Source: Sclerotinia nivalis
Lineage: Eukaryota > Ascomycota > Leotiomycetes > Helotiales > Sclerotiniaceae
Length of the DNA stretch: 64,000 nt
Direction: 5' to 3'
NCBI GenBank assembly: GCA_029531795.1
Contig: JAPEIS010000007.1
Location: 1,364,001 to 1,428,000 of the forward strand
Shown: piece by piece, positions 10,802 through 23,313 of the stretch
Numbering within the stretch: position 1 is the stretch's first letter
Layout: each line of letters begins with the position of its first letter
Made by a program: the position numbers and the translations under genes
The notes under the pieces: generated by a model
What the model saw: only the letters and a program-made list of their open reading frames with translations
Database searches by the model: none
Told to the model about the DNA's origin: nothing

Positions 10802-13800
10802 TTTGTATTAATCTTATACTGCAATGCTGTGCTGTATTGAATGACTCAAGGCAACGTTATTTTTTTTATTTTTTAGACGAGCCGAGGAGATATGATGATG
10901 ATATGTGATAACCGGGACTTGTATGTATGGCTTTTGATTGCAGGTGGTAACACTGAATGTTGATTATGGATATTGAATGCTTATGAATAAACTTCTTGGT
11001 AAGAAAGTATTCTTGAGGTGATGTTTGAATTTGAGTAGGTAGTTGAATGTATTCTTATGAAGTTATTTATGATTGATGAGGATATGGAAGAATTATAAAT
11101 GATCATGAGGGGGAATTCGGGCAGTCTTTGTATCCAGATGATTTTTCGTAAATGGCCATGTAAGTAAACCCCATTAAGCACATAAGGCACGTAAGGGCTG
11201 ATTCATAAGACCGCGATCCGGACAAGACGGAGTTGTGGATGTAAAGACTTTCATTGATGGATGGGTCATTAACCCCATGCCATGGATGGATGAATGATGG
11301 ATGGATTGATGACACTAATCTAATCCTAGTAATAAACTTTTCGTAGTCTCGTACAACTTGTTATGCGAATAAAGTCCGTAACGGTAGCGGTATGAATTTT
11401 CAGCCGATGGATGGAACGGATACCGGTAGAGCACCTTTTTTTTTATGCTGAGAAAGCAAAACAATGCGAATAAAGAAAAAATAACTACCTTGTACCTAGG
11501 TATTTCTTAATTTCTTAAGACAAAAGAGGTAATTAGCAATTTTGATAGGTCCGGATCTACTGAATTGGTAACTCCAGCTTACTAAATTGTTTGATTGACT
11601 AATCCAACAACTCCGAATCGTATTTCCACCAGCCAATTTGGATGATTTTTTGGGGATAACGATGGAGAGAGAAGATTGAAAGGAATTCATGAAGCCGGAG
11701 AATCTTTTATGGCCTTGGCTTGATTCCCAAGATGCCGAGTAAATGGATTATTCTTCTTGGTTACTCATCTTCAATCTTGGAAGTCCCTTCTAGGTAGATA
11801 ACTTTCTTGGTTTATTGATACGATGAGCGTCAAATTATTGGTTGCTTTGATTACTATGTAGATACTTACTCTCTCCGGTACAAGTCCAAGATATCTCCAT
11901 CCCCACGATTTTCTATAATGTTCCTGATGACAAACTCGCTATCTCCTTGGCTCCATGAGTATCCATCTTCACATGTATGCCATTTTATTATATGGAAGAC
12001 ATTTTGATGCTCCCTAACCATAATTTCTTCTTTCTTCCATTTGTTACACTCTTGTTACGAAGCAACGCAACACATGGTACAATTTCCCCATGATTCACAA
12101 TTCCAGGTTCTTTAAACATCTCATCTGTCAAATGAGACCGCATGCATCAATTAACCCTTAAAGAAAATAAACAAATAAATGAAAAACAAGAAATCATCGT
12201 TGGGTTTCATCTTATTTAGTTGCATGCATCTTGATAATGACAACCTACACCTACATCTCATCTAACAAATCCTATGAATGTCTTGCGCGTGACAGCGTGA
12301 TATTGATATACGCGGCAAAGGATTTTAATCATTGCCCATTCATCTACCCGGTGTTCAGAACATATGTGCTTCTGTATGTTTGAACCCCCCAAAAATGCCC
12401 CATATAACCAAGCCTCCACCAAAATCACCAAGTCATCAACTTAATTTGTTCAATCTGTTGATCTGATCCCAAACGTGTCCACGAAAACTGCCACGAATCC
12501 GAATCCGAGCCTCAAAAATTTTTGGTTAGTTGGCAGCCTGAACTTATCTTGCCTATTCAAGCAAGCCTTACGCAGCAACTTGGCGAACACATCTTCCTAG
12601 ATTTTAATCATTTGTACCCGTGCTTCTCGTACCTTATCTCCATACTACTCCACTCTCTATCACTTTCTCTTCTCCTAGATCCGCACGTAACCAAGCAAAA
12701 TTGAAGTAAATCATCGCAGAAAAACGCAATAATCTACTGCAGCAAAGAAAAATACACCGTAGTAAAATGGAAAAGTGTCACACCGTGCACCCCTTGGCTA
12801 AAGTAACGTATGGTTCATCAGGCAGCCCACAGTCATATTCAGATCTCCGCCTTTCTGCACCTTTCCTGCACCTCGAAAGGCTTGGATCCTCTTGTGCTAC
12901 TCGCATTCTCAGATACTTTATTTGGATGGCAGTTCACCGACTCCCCTCTCCCCGCCAAGATGCATAGCCATCGACCAAGTATGAACATTAGACGACTCAT
13001 ACACTTAAGGTACAGAAACACGGTATGCATATAATTCAACTACAGTACGCAGAGACGGGGCCATAGTGTTTCTTCTTACCGATACTGTATACAATCTTTC
13101 CCGAGTATGAGTGAATGCCCTCAAACTGCCCTTAGAAATGCCCTTAGAAATGCCCTTAAAATGCCCTGCATATTCGGCTACTACTCGTAACTATCTCGGT
13201 GTTCGTAACATAGAGCTAGGTCCCCGCACCACCATAGATGTTCTTTGATATCTCTCAACAAAGGGCGGATAGTGCGGCGCACAGAGAATTCCCTACAACT
13301 TCCGTTCGAACCCTTGATGTTAATCACCATCCTGACCGCTCCACATGGTTCGAGTCCCTAGATGTTCGTATTTCTCACGATGCTGTTACCCTCATGTTCA
13401 CACTATCATCGGTCCCCATAAATCTTTAATTTCATTCTTTAAATTTTTTTTTCCATCGTAAAAGCTGTCAGTCAAAAATGCACACATGAAATTTTTCCAA
13501 ACCATCTACCGAACAGTCATAGTTTGCAGAAATCTTTGTCATTGAATATCCACCCAATTCGGTCCATTCGGCCGATTTCTCCTTTCATCAAGAGTCATAT
13601 CGGTGACTCGGGTTCTCTAAACATACTGCATACCTCTTTTAGGCAATCATCAATTCCCAGCATTTCGAATCCTAATTAATAAGCTATTAAGCTAAGCCTC
13701 TACCATCATGTCCTTTCATTCATTATGAGTAAACAGAAAAACGGGTGCATTTTAAATTCCTGGTTCCGTATTCCGACACGGCTTTTATCAAAGCTCCGTT

Positions 13801-16800
13801 AAGCTTAATTCCATTTCTAAAATTTGTTTAGTGCAGGTACCTAGCAGATCTTTGTGTCAGGAAGATTTCATTCACACATCCGTATTTGTAAGTCGAAATT
13901 TTGTGACTCGAACGGAGATAAATGGGATGTGGTGATTGGTTCAAATGCGAGGTTGATGAATAACCAACATTGAATCCTTTCATGAAATTGTGTAATCAGA
14001 TAGATGTTCGTGGGTGGGTGTTTCTTTGTTTATAGATGAATTCGACTTTTGGGGGGTCATGATGGTGCGGAATGAAGTGCGGAATGAGTGCTTGGGTCTG
14101 GATCAATGATCTCAGTGACTTTGGGTTCGTAAGATGAACAAAGTCTGTCTATTCATAGTTTGTCTTACATGAACACGTCTCCACGAGGAATCTCATTGTT
14201 TATTAGCCTCTATCCCCAACAATGTGCTCAATTACCTCGCTACCGAATCCAGCAGTATGTACCCCTCCACTTTCCTTGAACCCTCGTGGTCGATCTCTGA
14301 GCATGATCCATATTACCCATTCTATCCATTCTATCCATCCAAAGTTTCAACTCCCCCTACCTCAATTCTCAAGCGAAGCCACAGCGCAACCGATTACCTC
14401 ATTTAGCATACCGATCGGTAGATACTCAGCCTTGTTCATGGTTCCCCGGCTCCATTTCACCTCACACAAGCCTCGGCCTTATGATTCAATCATAACGTCA
14501 GATATAACAAATCTTACCAGCGATCAGTTAATGTACCTGAACTATTCTCCTTCGGAAAGGTAAGATACCGCCTATCCTTTCGTATCACATCCAATTATGG
14601 CTCGCCTTTCGTCAGGGAGTGAGTAATACGAGAAGCAAAATGCGAACAGAAAGTAAGGGTTAAAGCTTGGATGCTATTCACTGTTCAATGTCTATTATTA
14701 TGGATTCGGTTATGATTCACTCGTATGGTCAAATTTCGGTTCGTATCTAAGGATATATCCGAGAAACGATGATGGGGGCTTGGACTTTGGACGGACAAAC
14801 TAGTGGTGAATGTCACAGATTTCAGTTTCTTGTCCATTATTGGCAGTTTTTTTAATTGTTGTGAGTACGAGGATCGACCGGATATACCGATTTTTTTCTT
14901 CGGACCGAGTAAGGCTTGATTTTTCAAACCTCAAAATATTTTTAAAATCAGGTTGTTGAATATTTGTTTGGTCTATGGGATTTCCAAGGGGAACTCTCCC
15001 TTTTTTCATTGCTATTTTGTACATGTAAGTCACATGTTTTCTCTGAACTGGAAATGTTCGACGAGATACCTCAAGTCTCTCAAGTACATACATTCCTCAA
15101 GTGAGCTTCATGCTCAGTGGGTTGAGACATTCTATCATAAATCCTCGCTGGCTCAATTAAGATAGAAGCATATGCTTCACGTGACCATAATATACATACC
15201 CAAGAAAGACTATTCGGCACTGAGGTTAGCACGAGTGGCTCAGACCGGTAGTTATTCTTAATCCCATTGAACTAGCGCCTTACTTCGGAACACGTAAGGT
15301 CACACGGTATCATTTATTTATACCAAGACTCTTGTAGCAACACAGCCTCACTCTCACCCTCTTCAATTTTCATATATAAGGAGGCCGCCCAGCACAGACA
15401 ACAATATAAATTCAACATGCCAAGAATTTCCATGGGCCGGCATTTGTTATGCTCCAAATTTCCAAAGCCCCGGACCCTGAATGTCAAGTTCGGGCTTAAG
15501 CAGAAACTTATTTCATGACCGGCATCAAGAATTTACAGTTCTTCATTCAACCTCTACGGAGAAGACGGTATATCAAACATCCCTACACTACCCGACAAGG
15601 CAAGGGTTATTCAGTATCTTCAAATTTCCTTCTTAACCTCTTCTCTCCTTCCAAACTTTCTATCCATCTCCATTCTCCACTATTTCTTTCTTCCTTCTCT
15701 GTCTCAAAAAAAATAAAATCCGAATAATACAACCATGATCGGGTCGGACGAAAATTCCACGTGTCGGATTTAATCACAAAATCAAATCCTTCATCGGGAT
15801 TAGAGTATTGTGGGGAAATATATATGCACATCCGCACATCCGTCCGTGCCGTATGGTATCGGTGATTTGATTTCGCTTTAGAGTTAGAGCCTCATGGATG
15901 CACTAGGTAGAATTGGTTGTGTAGTGGTTGGCTCCGGAGCTCCTCTTGGTGATATTTCGCTAATTGGGAGACGGAATGGGAATGTGGGGTGGTGGCATGA
16001 AACATTGATAGGAATTTCACATGATGTGGTATACTTTTATACTTGGTCTAGGATGAGAATTGGAGGGGAAGGCATGGAATAAAATTGAAGGATTCATCGG
16101 CGATAATAATGACGAGTTTTGATGATCTGGAGCGAGCTATGCAGTGCTATGGTAGTGTGTAGTAGGCAGGAAGTCCTTGCTGTACCATGCTACCTTGACC
16201 GAAGGATTCACTTACATTCTTCATCGCACTTAGCTGGATAGGAAGTCCTGCTCTTGTTGCATTATTGGGAACTATGGTTATTCAAAAGAGGATGTTCATG
16301 GATTCTATCTTGTCCAAGTGGGATCCCCCTTCACACTTTCATCACACCACCTCTCTGCCCGGAAACTCGTCTCACACTACAATAAGCACTCATCCCATCC
16401 AATCATCACCTTAGACCAAGCCGACGGCCGAGTCTCGAAAATTTAGTATCTTCTCCTTAAAGTATTTTTTACCTCTTCAGGGAATCGCCAGTTTACTCTC
16501 GATTTACAGATCCCCAGCCAAAAGCTCCATGGATCATACCATTTCAAAGTACGGATTAATTGAAGTCGAACATCATCGACATACTTGGCTAACCCATCCC
16601 GCGACTCTGAACATCCGACAGAGTGTAAAATATTGTCTATACATGGTACACTCCTGCGCACTAACCCGACAAAATGACAAGTAGGTACTCTAATCCCGAT
16701 ATCTATAATCAAAACACCATTGGAGATCAAAAATCCATTTCACAATCACTTCAATATATAAAACTAACAATCATTTCCTCTTTTGCTTACACGGCATGAA

Positions 16801-17315
16801 ATGAAATGGATGGGAAGTCATGGCGGATTTCTCTCCGGGCTTGTTTCAGGCATTAGAAGGGAGCGGATTTCAGACTTGAGTTGAGCGTTTGAGGTGGATA
16901 GATGTGCTATAGAATATTTGAGCTCAGGAGTAGTGAGTAGGTTATGTGAAGGGGAGGAGTTGGTAGAGTGGATAGTTAATAGTGGATAGTGGAAGAAAAG
17001 CGCGAAGATATGTATAAAGAATTATAAAAGATAACGTGGGAGTAGAGTGAAATGGATAAAATGGAGTGAGATAAAATCAAATGAATTGGATGTAAGATTT
17101 TAGAGTATTAGGTACTAGATAATCATTAACAGATTTTTGCAAATTCTAAAACCTTTTATCTGTCATCATATCTATCATATCTATCACATTCATCATCCAC
17201 TTTCTCCCTTTTCATTCTCGATGCTTTCCTCAATATTTTCCTCTCCTATAATAACTTATTCACCACTACACAAATAATCTATATCCCATCCATCTATATC
17301 CCATCCATCCATTGA

Positions 17316-17383
17316 CATCTCTCCATCTCTCCATCTCTCCATCTCTCCATCTCTCCATCTCTCCATCTCTCCATCTCTCCATC
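17316..17383. repeat. CTCCATCT octanucleotide array
   Basis: About eight near-perfect head-to-tail copies of CTCCATCT, embedded in a longer plus-strand pyrimidine-rich tract with CCCATCCATCTATAT repeats just before it. Confidence 0.9.
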
Positions 17384-19460
17384 CTACTATCCACCCCCTA
17401 AAACATAAAATAAAAACTTATCAGAAGCAAAGTATACTCAATATATATACATCATATACATAGACATCATATACAATAACTTCTTAATCAACTTCGGATT
17501 TATTGAATATATACAGATATAATTAATCTTTTAATTAATGAATAAAAGGAATAGAAATATTAGTTTATATTACCGCGAAATTTCCCATTATCTAAACTGT
17601 CTAGAAATTATATAAATCGCTTCGCTGGATTAATATTGGTCTATATTTAATACGTATACGGCTGATATAATGATGATAATGTTACGTATTATCAATATTA
17701 ACTCGTTGAAATTCCTTTATTGTGGTTAGAGAGAGTACTTATATCTGTTCTGAGAAGATAGAATGGATTTTTCTAAGATTTATATATTGATGAAATAGTA
17801 TGGTTGTATATTATGAAATCACAAGGAAATAGAAGTATATATAAATCATCTTCCTGCCATGCAACTTCTCTGTAATGAAAGATTGATTTTAAGCCAAAAA
17901 AAAAAAGTTCTGCCTGTGAATATATTCCTGTGTAGAGTCACCCCGCTGTATATATAGATTTGAATATAGAACGAAACAATCTCTCATTAAACATTGTATT
18001 ACATTGGTATGATAGAATCATATCGTAATGAACCTTACCTAGTTATAGATGTAGATAGCTCAAGCTGTTTGTTTAAGCGGTGTTATATTACAGGAGAATT
18101 CAGGCTTGAGACCCGAAGCAGATATACAATTAAATACCCGAAGGAGTAGTGAAGTTAATTTGGCATGTCAAGTCGGTGGGTGGTGGATAGACAGATAGTA
18201 AAGTGCATAGCGAAGATGCGTGTACTGGCCCGGGATGGGAGAAGCAGTGTAAAGAAATAAAGCGAATTTATAGCATTTTCATAAATGAATTCTATGTATG
18301 GTAATATCTACTTCTTATTCATTCATTCATATCCCAAGCTATGATAGCTCTTCCCATCTCCATCTTTATTTCCAACTTCATATTCATCTCATCTTATCCA
18401 TTTCAACAATCTCTATTTACATCTCCATCTCCATCTCCACTTCTCAGTTCCCACCTAAATCCCCCCTCAATCCAAACATAACATCTCCCCTTCCCTTCCC
18501 TACTCTACTCATCTCATATACCTCACCATCACCCGAAATAAATATCGTAAATGTCAACAAAAACACATCATCAAAATCCTCAAAATAATAAGCTCCTCAA
18601 CACCTCAGCAAACAACCATCAACACCCGAACTTACTAAGTATATATACAAAGCAAAACGCCATTTAAATTCCTTTTACTTCTTCTATAAATATATCTACC
18701 CACCATCTTACTGAATCGCACTAGAACGTAGATAGATATCTATATCTATCCTCATAACTATCCTCCCTCAAATCCATACCTCATACATACCCCCTTCCCA
18801 ATACCCATACCTCATCCATACCCCATCCAAACCCCAAAACCAAGCAAACTAAGCTATAAAAAAAAAAGTCAAGCTCTTAATCATTCACCCTTTCAACCTT
18901 TCACCCCTTTACTAATTTAAACTATTATTCGATTTCTATTTCTACTTATCCAATTCTACTTCTACCCAATTGCAAACAAATAAATATATCTATTTATAAT
19001 AACAATAAATTAATAATCTAAAATCACTCCCCTCTCAAAAACATCGTTACAATATCCTATATCCAATTCCCATTATAATAAATAACATAAACCTCGCTAA
19101 ATAATCTCGCTAAACACCCAACCAACCAACCAACCAACCTACCTACTATCCCCCCCTTTCACACTGGCACTCAAAGCCCTAGACCCTCCTACCTACCCAC
19201 AAATACCTCATCTACTCACCCTTCCATGAAATTATATCGTCATCTACTAACCCCTCGAGATGGATATAATATCCATCTCAAGAAAGTTTACTCTTGTATC
19301 TAATTTCGGAATTTTTAATCTTATTATATACATCTTCACAGAATTCTTATATAGATCTACTAGATGCAGTAACAAACACAAAATAAGTATGGTGTCTAAA
19401 CCCGCTCATCTTCAATTTTCCTCGTCTCTAATATAGCTTATATCAACCATCTTCTTTCAT

Positions 19461-19946
19461 CTATCTATCCACCTTCTCAATCATGTTCAACATCTTCGGG
19501 TCCATATAGCCCATATGTCTACCTCTTATTTCCGCCCTCTGTAAAATGTACCAATACAGCCCGACTTTTTCCAATCCATTAGATTTGGAATTGATGACCG
19601 CATACATGTGTGACTTTTGTAGCCGAGGAACATTTTGTGGAGTAAGATATTCATTCAAGTTCAGTCCATCCTCCTCCACTCCATCCATCCCTGAACCAAG
19701 TTCCACTTCTCTTGTCGAATGTAAATTCGGACATTTCCCACTCGTCAGAGGTTCACAATTCAAATCCGATGCCATACGCCCATCCAATTCTATGTTTCCC
19801 ATACCCACGCCCCAAGAACGCCATTCCATCACAATTCCCAATGACCCAATGATAATCCAGATACTAAGAAAGAAAAAAAGAATGTGGGTATCCGAAGATA
19901 TGTAGATGACAAATAAACAAAGAAAAGTATGGTGATACCAGTGAAC
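19461..19946 (-). other. In-frame open extension after the VPS9 stop codon, with a hydrophobic segment
   Basis: Directly after the TAG at 19947-19949 the same frame stays open for about 161 codons to a TAG near 19461. It begins GTT CAC TGG. Soon after comes a long hydrophobic segment (FVIYIS, then ILFFFLSIWIIIGSLGIV), then a Gly-rich stretch, a Cys-containing linker and a basic/aromatic C-terminus ending IEKVDR. No ATG precedes the hydrophobic part, so it could be translated only by readthrough or by splicing to the AG of that very TAG. It could equally be 3' UTR that is open by chance: the opposite strand also has a 119-codon frame here. Confidence 0.3.
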
Positions 19947-22311
19947 CTAAACAGCCCCAAGATCTTTCAAAGCCCCCGCTAGTCTTCTATAATCTCTCAA
20001 TAACTCCATTACCTCGCTAATTTTAAGATCCCCTGGATTCTGAAGTTCCATAAATCGTTTGTTCGGCGGAGCAATTTTCGGTATCTCTTTCGCTGGTAGA
20101 GAAGGTACCAAATCAGGGAATGTCTATCAAGGTCAATAAATAACTTGAAAAGAAGTATGAAATACATACAGTAGTCAAATCTGCAACCCCTCCATCCGGT
20201 GCGGTTGATCTAGTGGGGGTAGGTGTCGTAGGAGTTGTTACGCGTCCAAATCCACGCATCATACCCATCCCAGCAATCCTGTTCATTGGATTGAGTGAGT
20301 TACCAAGATTTCGCATCGATTCAACAATGGCCTGATTGCTAGCTGGAGCTTGTGGAGATGGTGTGCCTTTCTCTCCGTTTTCGTCCTGAACAAATGCGAC
20401 TCTTTTGCTAGAGCTACCACCACTTCGATTACTGTCCGCGCTTCTTTCTCGTGTCATTTTGCGGCCACCAATGAAGCTCAGGACTCTGTCATCGAGTCTT
20501 TGAGATGAATCACTTCGGCTACGTCCTTCAGGCTTCGACTCTGCGCTAGGCGCATTCTTGTGTTCCTTGACGCTTTGGCTTTCAGGAGTACTTCCACCAC
20601 TCACAGATCCTTCGTCTTCCGGTGGAGGTGTGCTGATTAGTTTTCGAGCATCATCCAGGGTTTTTGGTATTGTAATTTCTGAAGCCTGACCCGTGGAGTC
20701 ACGCTCTTTTAGCTTCCCAAGCAAGAATTTATAACTATCTCCCAAGCTATTACCAATACTCTTGAATCCCTGATCAGCCGAGTCTAAAAATGCATCTCCA
20801 GCTGCCCCTAAAGCCGCCGGTGGCTGAAAAAGATCACTGAGCCTTCGATCTGCGTGTTGAGCAGTAGGCCGGAGGGAGGACAAAGATGAGGGTGTAGGTT
20901 TAGACACTGAAGGACTTGGGGTTGCCGAAACAGTTGCTGGAGCCGATAGACCTGTAGGTGTAATACCAACTGTCAAAGGATCGGGTTTATCTATTTTCGG
21001 TGTGCCGGGTCGACTACTGATTTTGAGTGGTCCCGAGGGAATTTCGTCTGCCCTCAAACTTGCAAGATCTACGGTTTCAAGGAATGAAATTGCAGCTTCT
21101 AAATTTGTTAGACAATAAGCAGCTTCCCCATCAATTTTTGTTTCGCATCTGAATCGTTGTATGAAGTAAAGATTGCTTATAACATCAATCCCTTCTGGTC
21201 GAGATGTTATGAGAGTAAAAATGAGCATAGGCATAATCTCGTCTGCTGATGATGATGGATGAAAGTGTGATAAGGTATCAACGATACATTTGTGGGCGGC
21301 TTTTAAATGGTTGAGTTTCCCAAGAGGATACTTTTCGTCGTTCATCGCAATCAACTCTCCTCTAGCACCTTCTAACCACTCTCGAACCTCTAGTTCTCGC
21401 TTTTCTGCAGCATCTGGCTCTTTACTTGATTCTATACCCAAATCGACTCCCAAATCTACTAATCCAATCCCAACCACCGACAAAGCGGCAGTTTTTGATC
21501 GAAGTTTCTCGTCCTGAGCTTCATCTTGCGAACTTCTGTGTCGCCATATCCTATCATATATCCCCTCACAAACTCTCCTCTCAATTGCTTCTTCTAAGGC
21601 TACACGCTTATGCTCAAGCGCTTTCCTAGCACGTTTTCGTTCGTTGATTTCCTCGCTGGTTAACATCTGCTGCTCAGATGACTTTCTTTCTATTACTTTG
21701 GGACGTTCCTTGTTCATGGAAGCAGCTTTCGCCCTAATCTTGCTTGCTGTTGAGGATAATGACGAGGCTGACGGAGCCGGAGAGCTTGAGCGATGTTGTC
21801 GGGAGGATAAGGCGGAAATATGAGTGTTTATATGATTAGCAGCAACAGCATAGAAATCCTGGAAAAGACCGGATAACTTGTCGACTGAAGGGGGAGTAGG
21901 ATGGATCTTCGCAGATAGAGAATCAATGAAACTGCGCAGTTGTTAATCAAACGTGTTGGCTCCGTCATACCAAAGGTTGACTGACCTGTCTGCCAAGCTC
22001 ACAAGCTCTATAGGAAGTTCATCAAAGTCTGCCGGCAACTTTCCAGACACCACAGTCGTTCCTCCGTTCTCTTCTTCATCCTCGGAGCTTTGCTCAAAAA
22101 TATCCGATTGTGTCCCAGGTCTCCTATTTTCCCTCAACTTTGTTTTGTCCGACATTGATACAGATGGGATAGTGCCGTTCTGTATGGTATTTGCCCTGAG
22201 AGGTCGGGATGAGCGATCGGGACTAGACGGTGGTTCCTGGTTGGAAAATGACTTGGAAAGTTGTAATGTACGAGGCCGTTGGCTATCGCCCTTTCTTGCG
22301 GAAGACGACAT
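19947..22311 (-). CDS. VPS9-domain protein, putative Rab5/Vps21 GEF
   Basis: Three exons: 22311-21986, 21931-20170 and 20123-19947 (donors GTCAGT and GTATGT, acceptors GCGCAG and GATAG), 754 residues. The start is the ATG at 22311 (MSSSARKGDSQRP); an upstream in-frame ATG lies before a likely 5'-leader acceptor. Residues ~1-200 are disordered. A basic helical stretch (RKRARKALEHKRVALEEAI) leads into the VPS9 region at ~205-385: RRVCEGIYDRIW, ADEIMPMLIFTLI, and FIQRFRCETKIDGEAAYCLTNLEAA read as YxxRFR...GEAxYxLTN, the family signature. VPS9 domains load GTP onto Rab5/Vps21-type GTPases on early endosomes. A long Ser/Pro-rich region follows, and the last exon encodes a short helical tail (ISEVMELLRDYRRLAGALKDL). 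Which Rab is targeted is inferred. Confidence 0.87.
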
Positions 22312-23313
22312 GAAACCTGGTAAAGGTGAAGTGCATCTTGTCAGCAAATGACAGGATTTCAGATTCAATCAGAGAATTTAAGAAGAGAATAAATTGGTAC
22401 CTGTCTATGGAATATCACACTAGAATTGCATGAATGCGATGACGCCTGAAACTCTACTTTGCTCAAGCAATAACCGGGGGATCGTTGTGTAAACTAGTGT
22501 GGAAGAAATCAAGTCACATTTCAAAGCTTTAGAATAGTTTCCTTAAACAGAACAGTAGAAGGCATTGAGATAAAGGAAACGAAACAGAAGTAGAAGTACT
22601 CGTTGTAGGTTGAGTAGCTTCCGTAATTAGCTTTGAAGCTACAAGTGATTAATTGTATTAGATAAGTCAAGACAACAATGACTTATATGGTACGAGCGAC
22701 TCACTCACTCACTCACTCACTCACTCACTCACTCACTCGTAGACGCCTGATGTAAATGGGGTGTTCCGGCCGGCGTATATTTTGGAATTTTGAGGTATGA
22801 GGTATGAGGTATGAGGTATGTATGACGAAGGAGCTTACTAGGTATTTTATTGCTCAGGCTGACTCCGAGCAGTTAATCAAAATGAAAAAGGAAGCAAACC
22901 AAATTTGAGTGTATAATTCAGTATGATTGACGGTATATTTGATCATGGATAGCTCTTATCAGGGGGCCCGCACGGAGTACTACAGAGCAGAATACTCCGT
23001 CAACCAAAGGCTGCGAAATGTAAAAGATGCACGAGGATATGTGAAACAACCAATAGGATCTCTTTATCTAATACCCTGCCAATGTTTCCGGGTGAATAGA
23101 ACCCTTGTACTGTACACTACCTACTTGCATAAACTTTCCGCCTGATGCTTGTGAAGTCGTGACGCCTCTTATGACCTGGGCCATCGTCATCTATCATCTC
23201 TTATACCGATATGTTGAACAAAACATAAAGTATTCCCAACAAAACACTTCAAGTATCAAACTAAATTCTTTCCCTTTTCGTTTTCTACATCAAGTACTAG
23301 GTACTTTCAAAAG
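22312..23313. other. Divergent promoter region between the VPS9 and ATG15 genes
   Basis: No gene is supported. It contains an ACTC tetranucleotide array at 22699-22738 and a GAGGTAT heptamer array near 22792-22820. The stretch 22312-22400 probably carries the 5' leader intron of the VPS9 gene, judging from a pyrimidine-rich ACCAG acceptor just before its ATG. Confidence 0.6.
22699..22738. repeat. (ACTC)10 microsatellite
   Basis: Ten uninterrupted ACTC units in the divergent promoter. Confidence 0.95.

Larger units (their letters stand above)
10802..19946. other. 9.1 kb intergenic region, mostly simple sequence, no clear gene
   Basis: Upstream of the acidic-protein gene and downstream of the VPS9 gene. 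It contains a 14-bp tandem repeat (GCCCTTAGAAAT type) near 13120-13165, a CTCCATCT octamer array at 17316-17383 and a strongly C/T-rich plus strand from ~17150 to ~19250. Weak candidates are a minus-strand open frame at 16443-16730 with coding-like composition but no ATG, and the in-frame extension of the VPS9 gene at 19461-19946. Nothing else can be supported. It may harbour long untranslated leaders or non-coding transcripts, which sequence alone cannot show. Confidence 0.5.

Noticed and set aside
13340..13365. GGTTCGAGTCC resembling a tRNA T-loop
   Set aside because: No acceptor, D or anticodon stems can be paired around it; the same holds for a similar word near 54049.
19546..19905. 119-codon plus-strand frame
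   Set aside because: It lies opposite the VPS9 extension and has no domain; at most one strand is real and composition does not favour this one.
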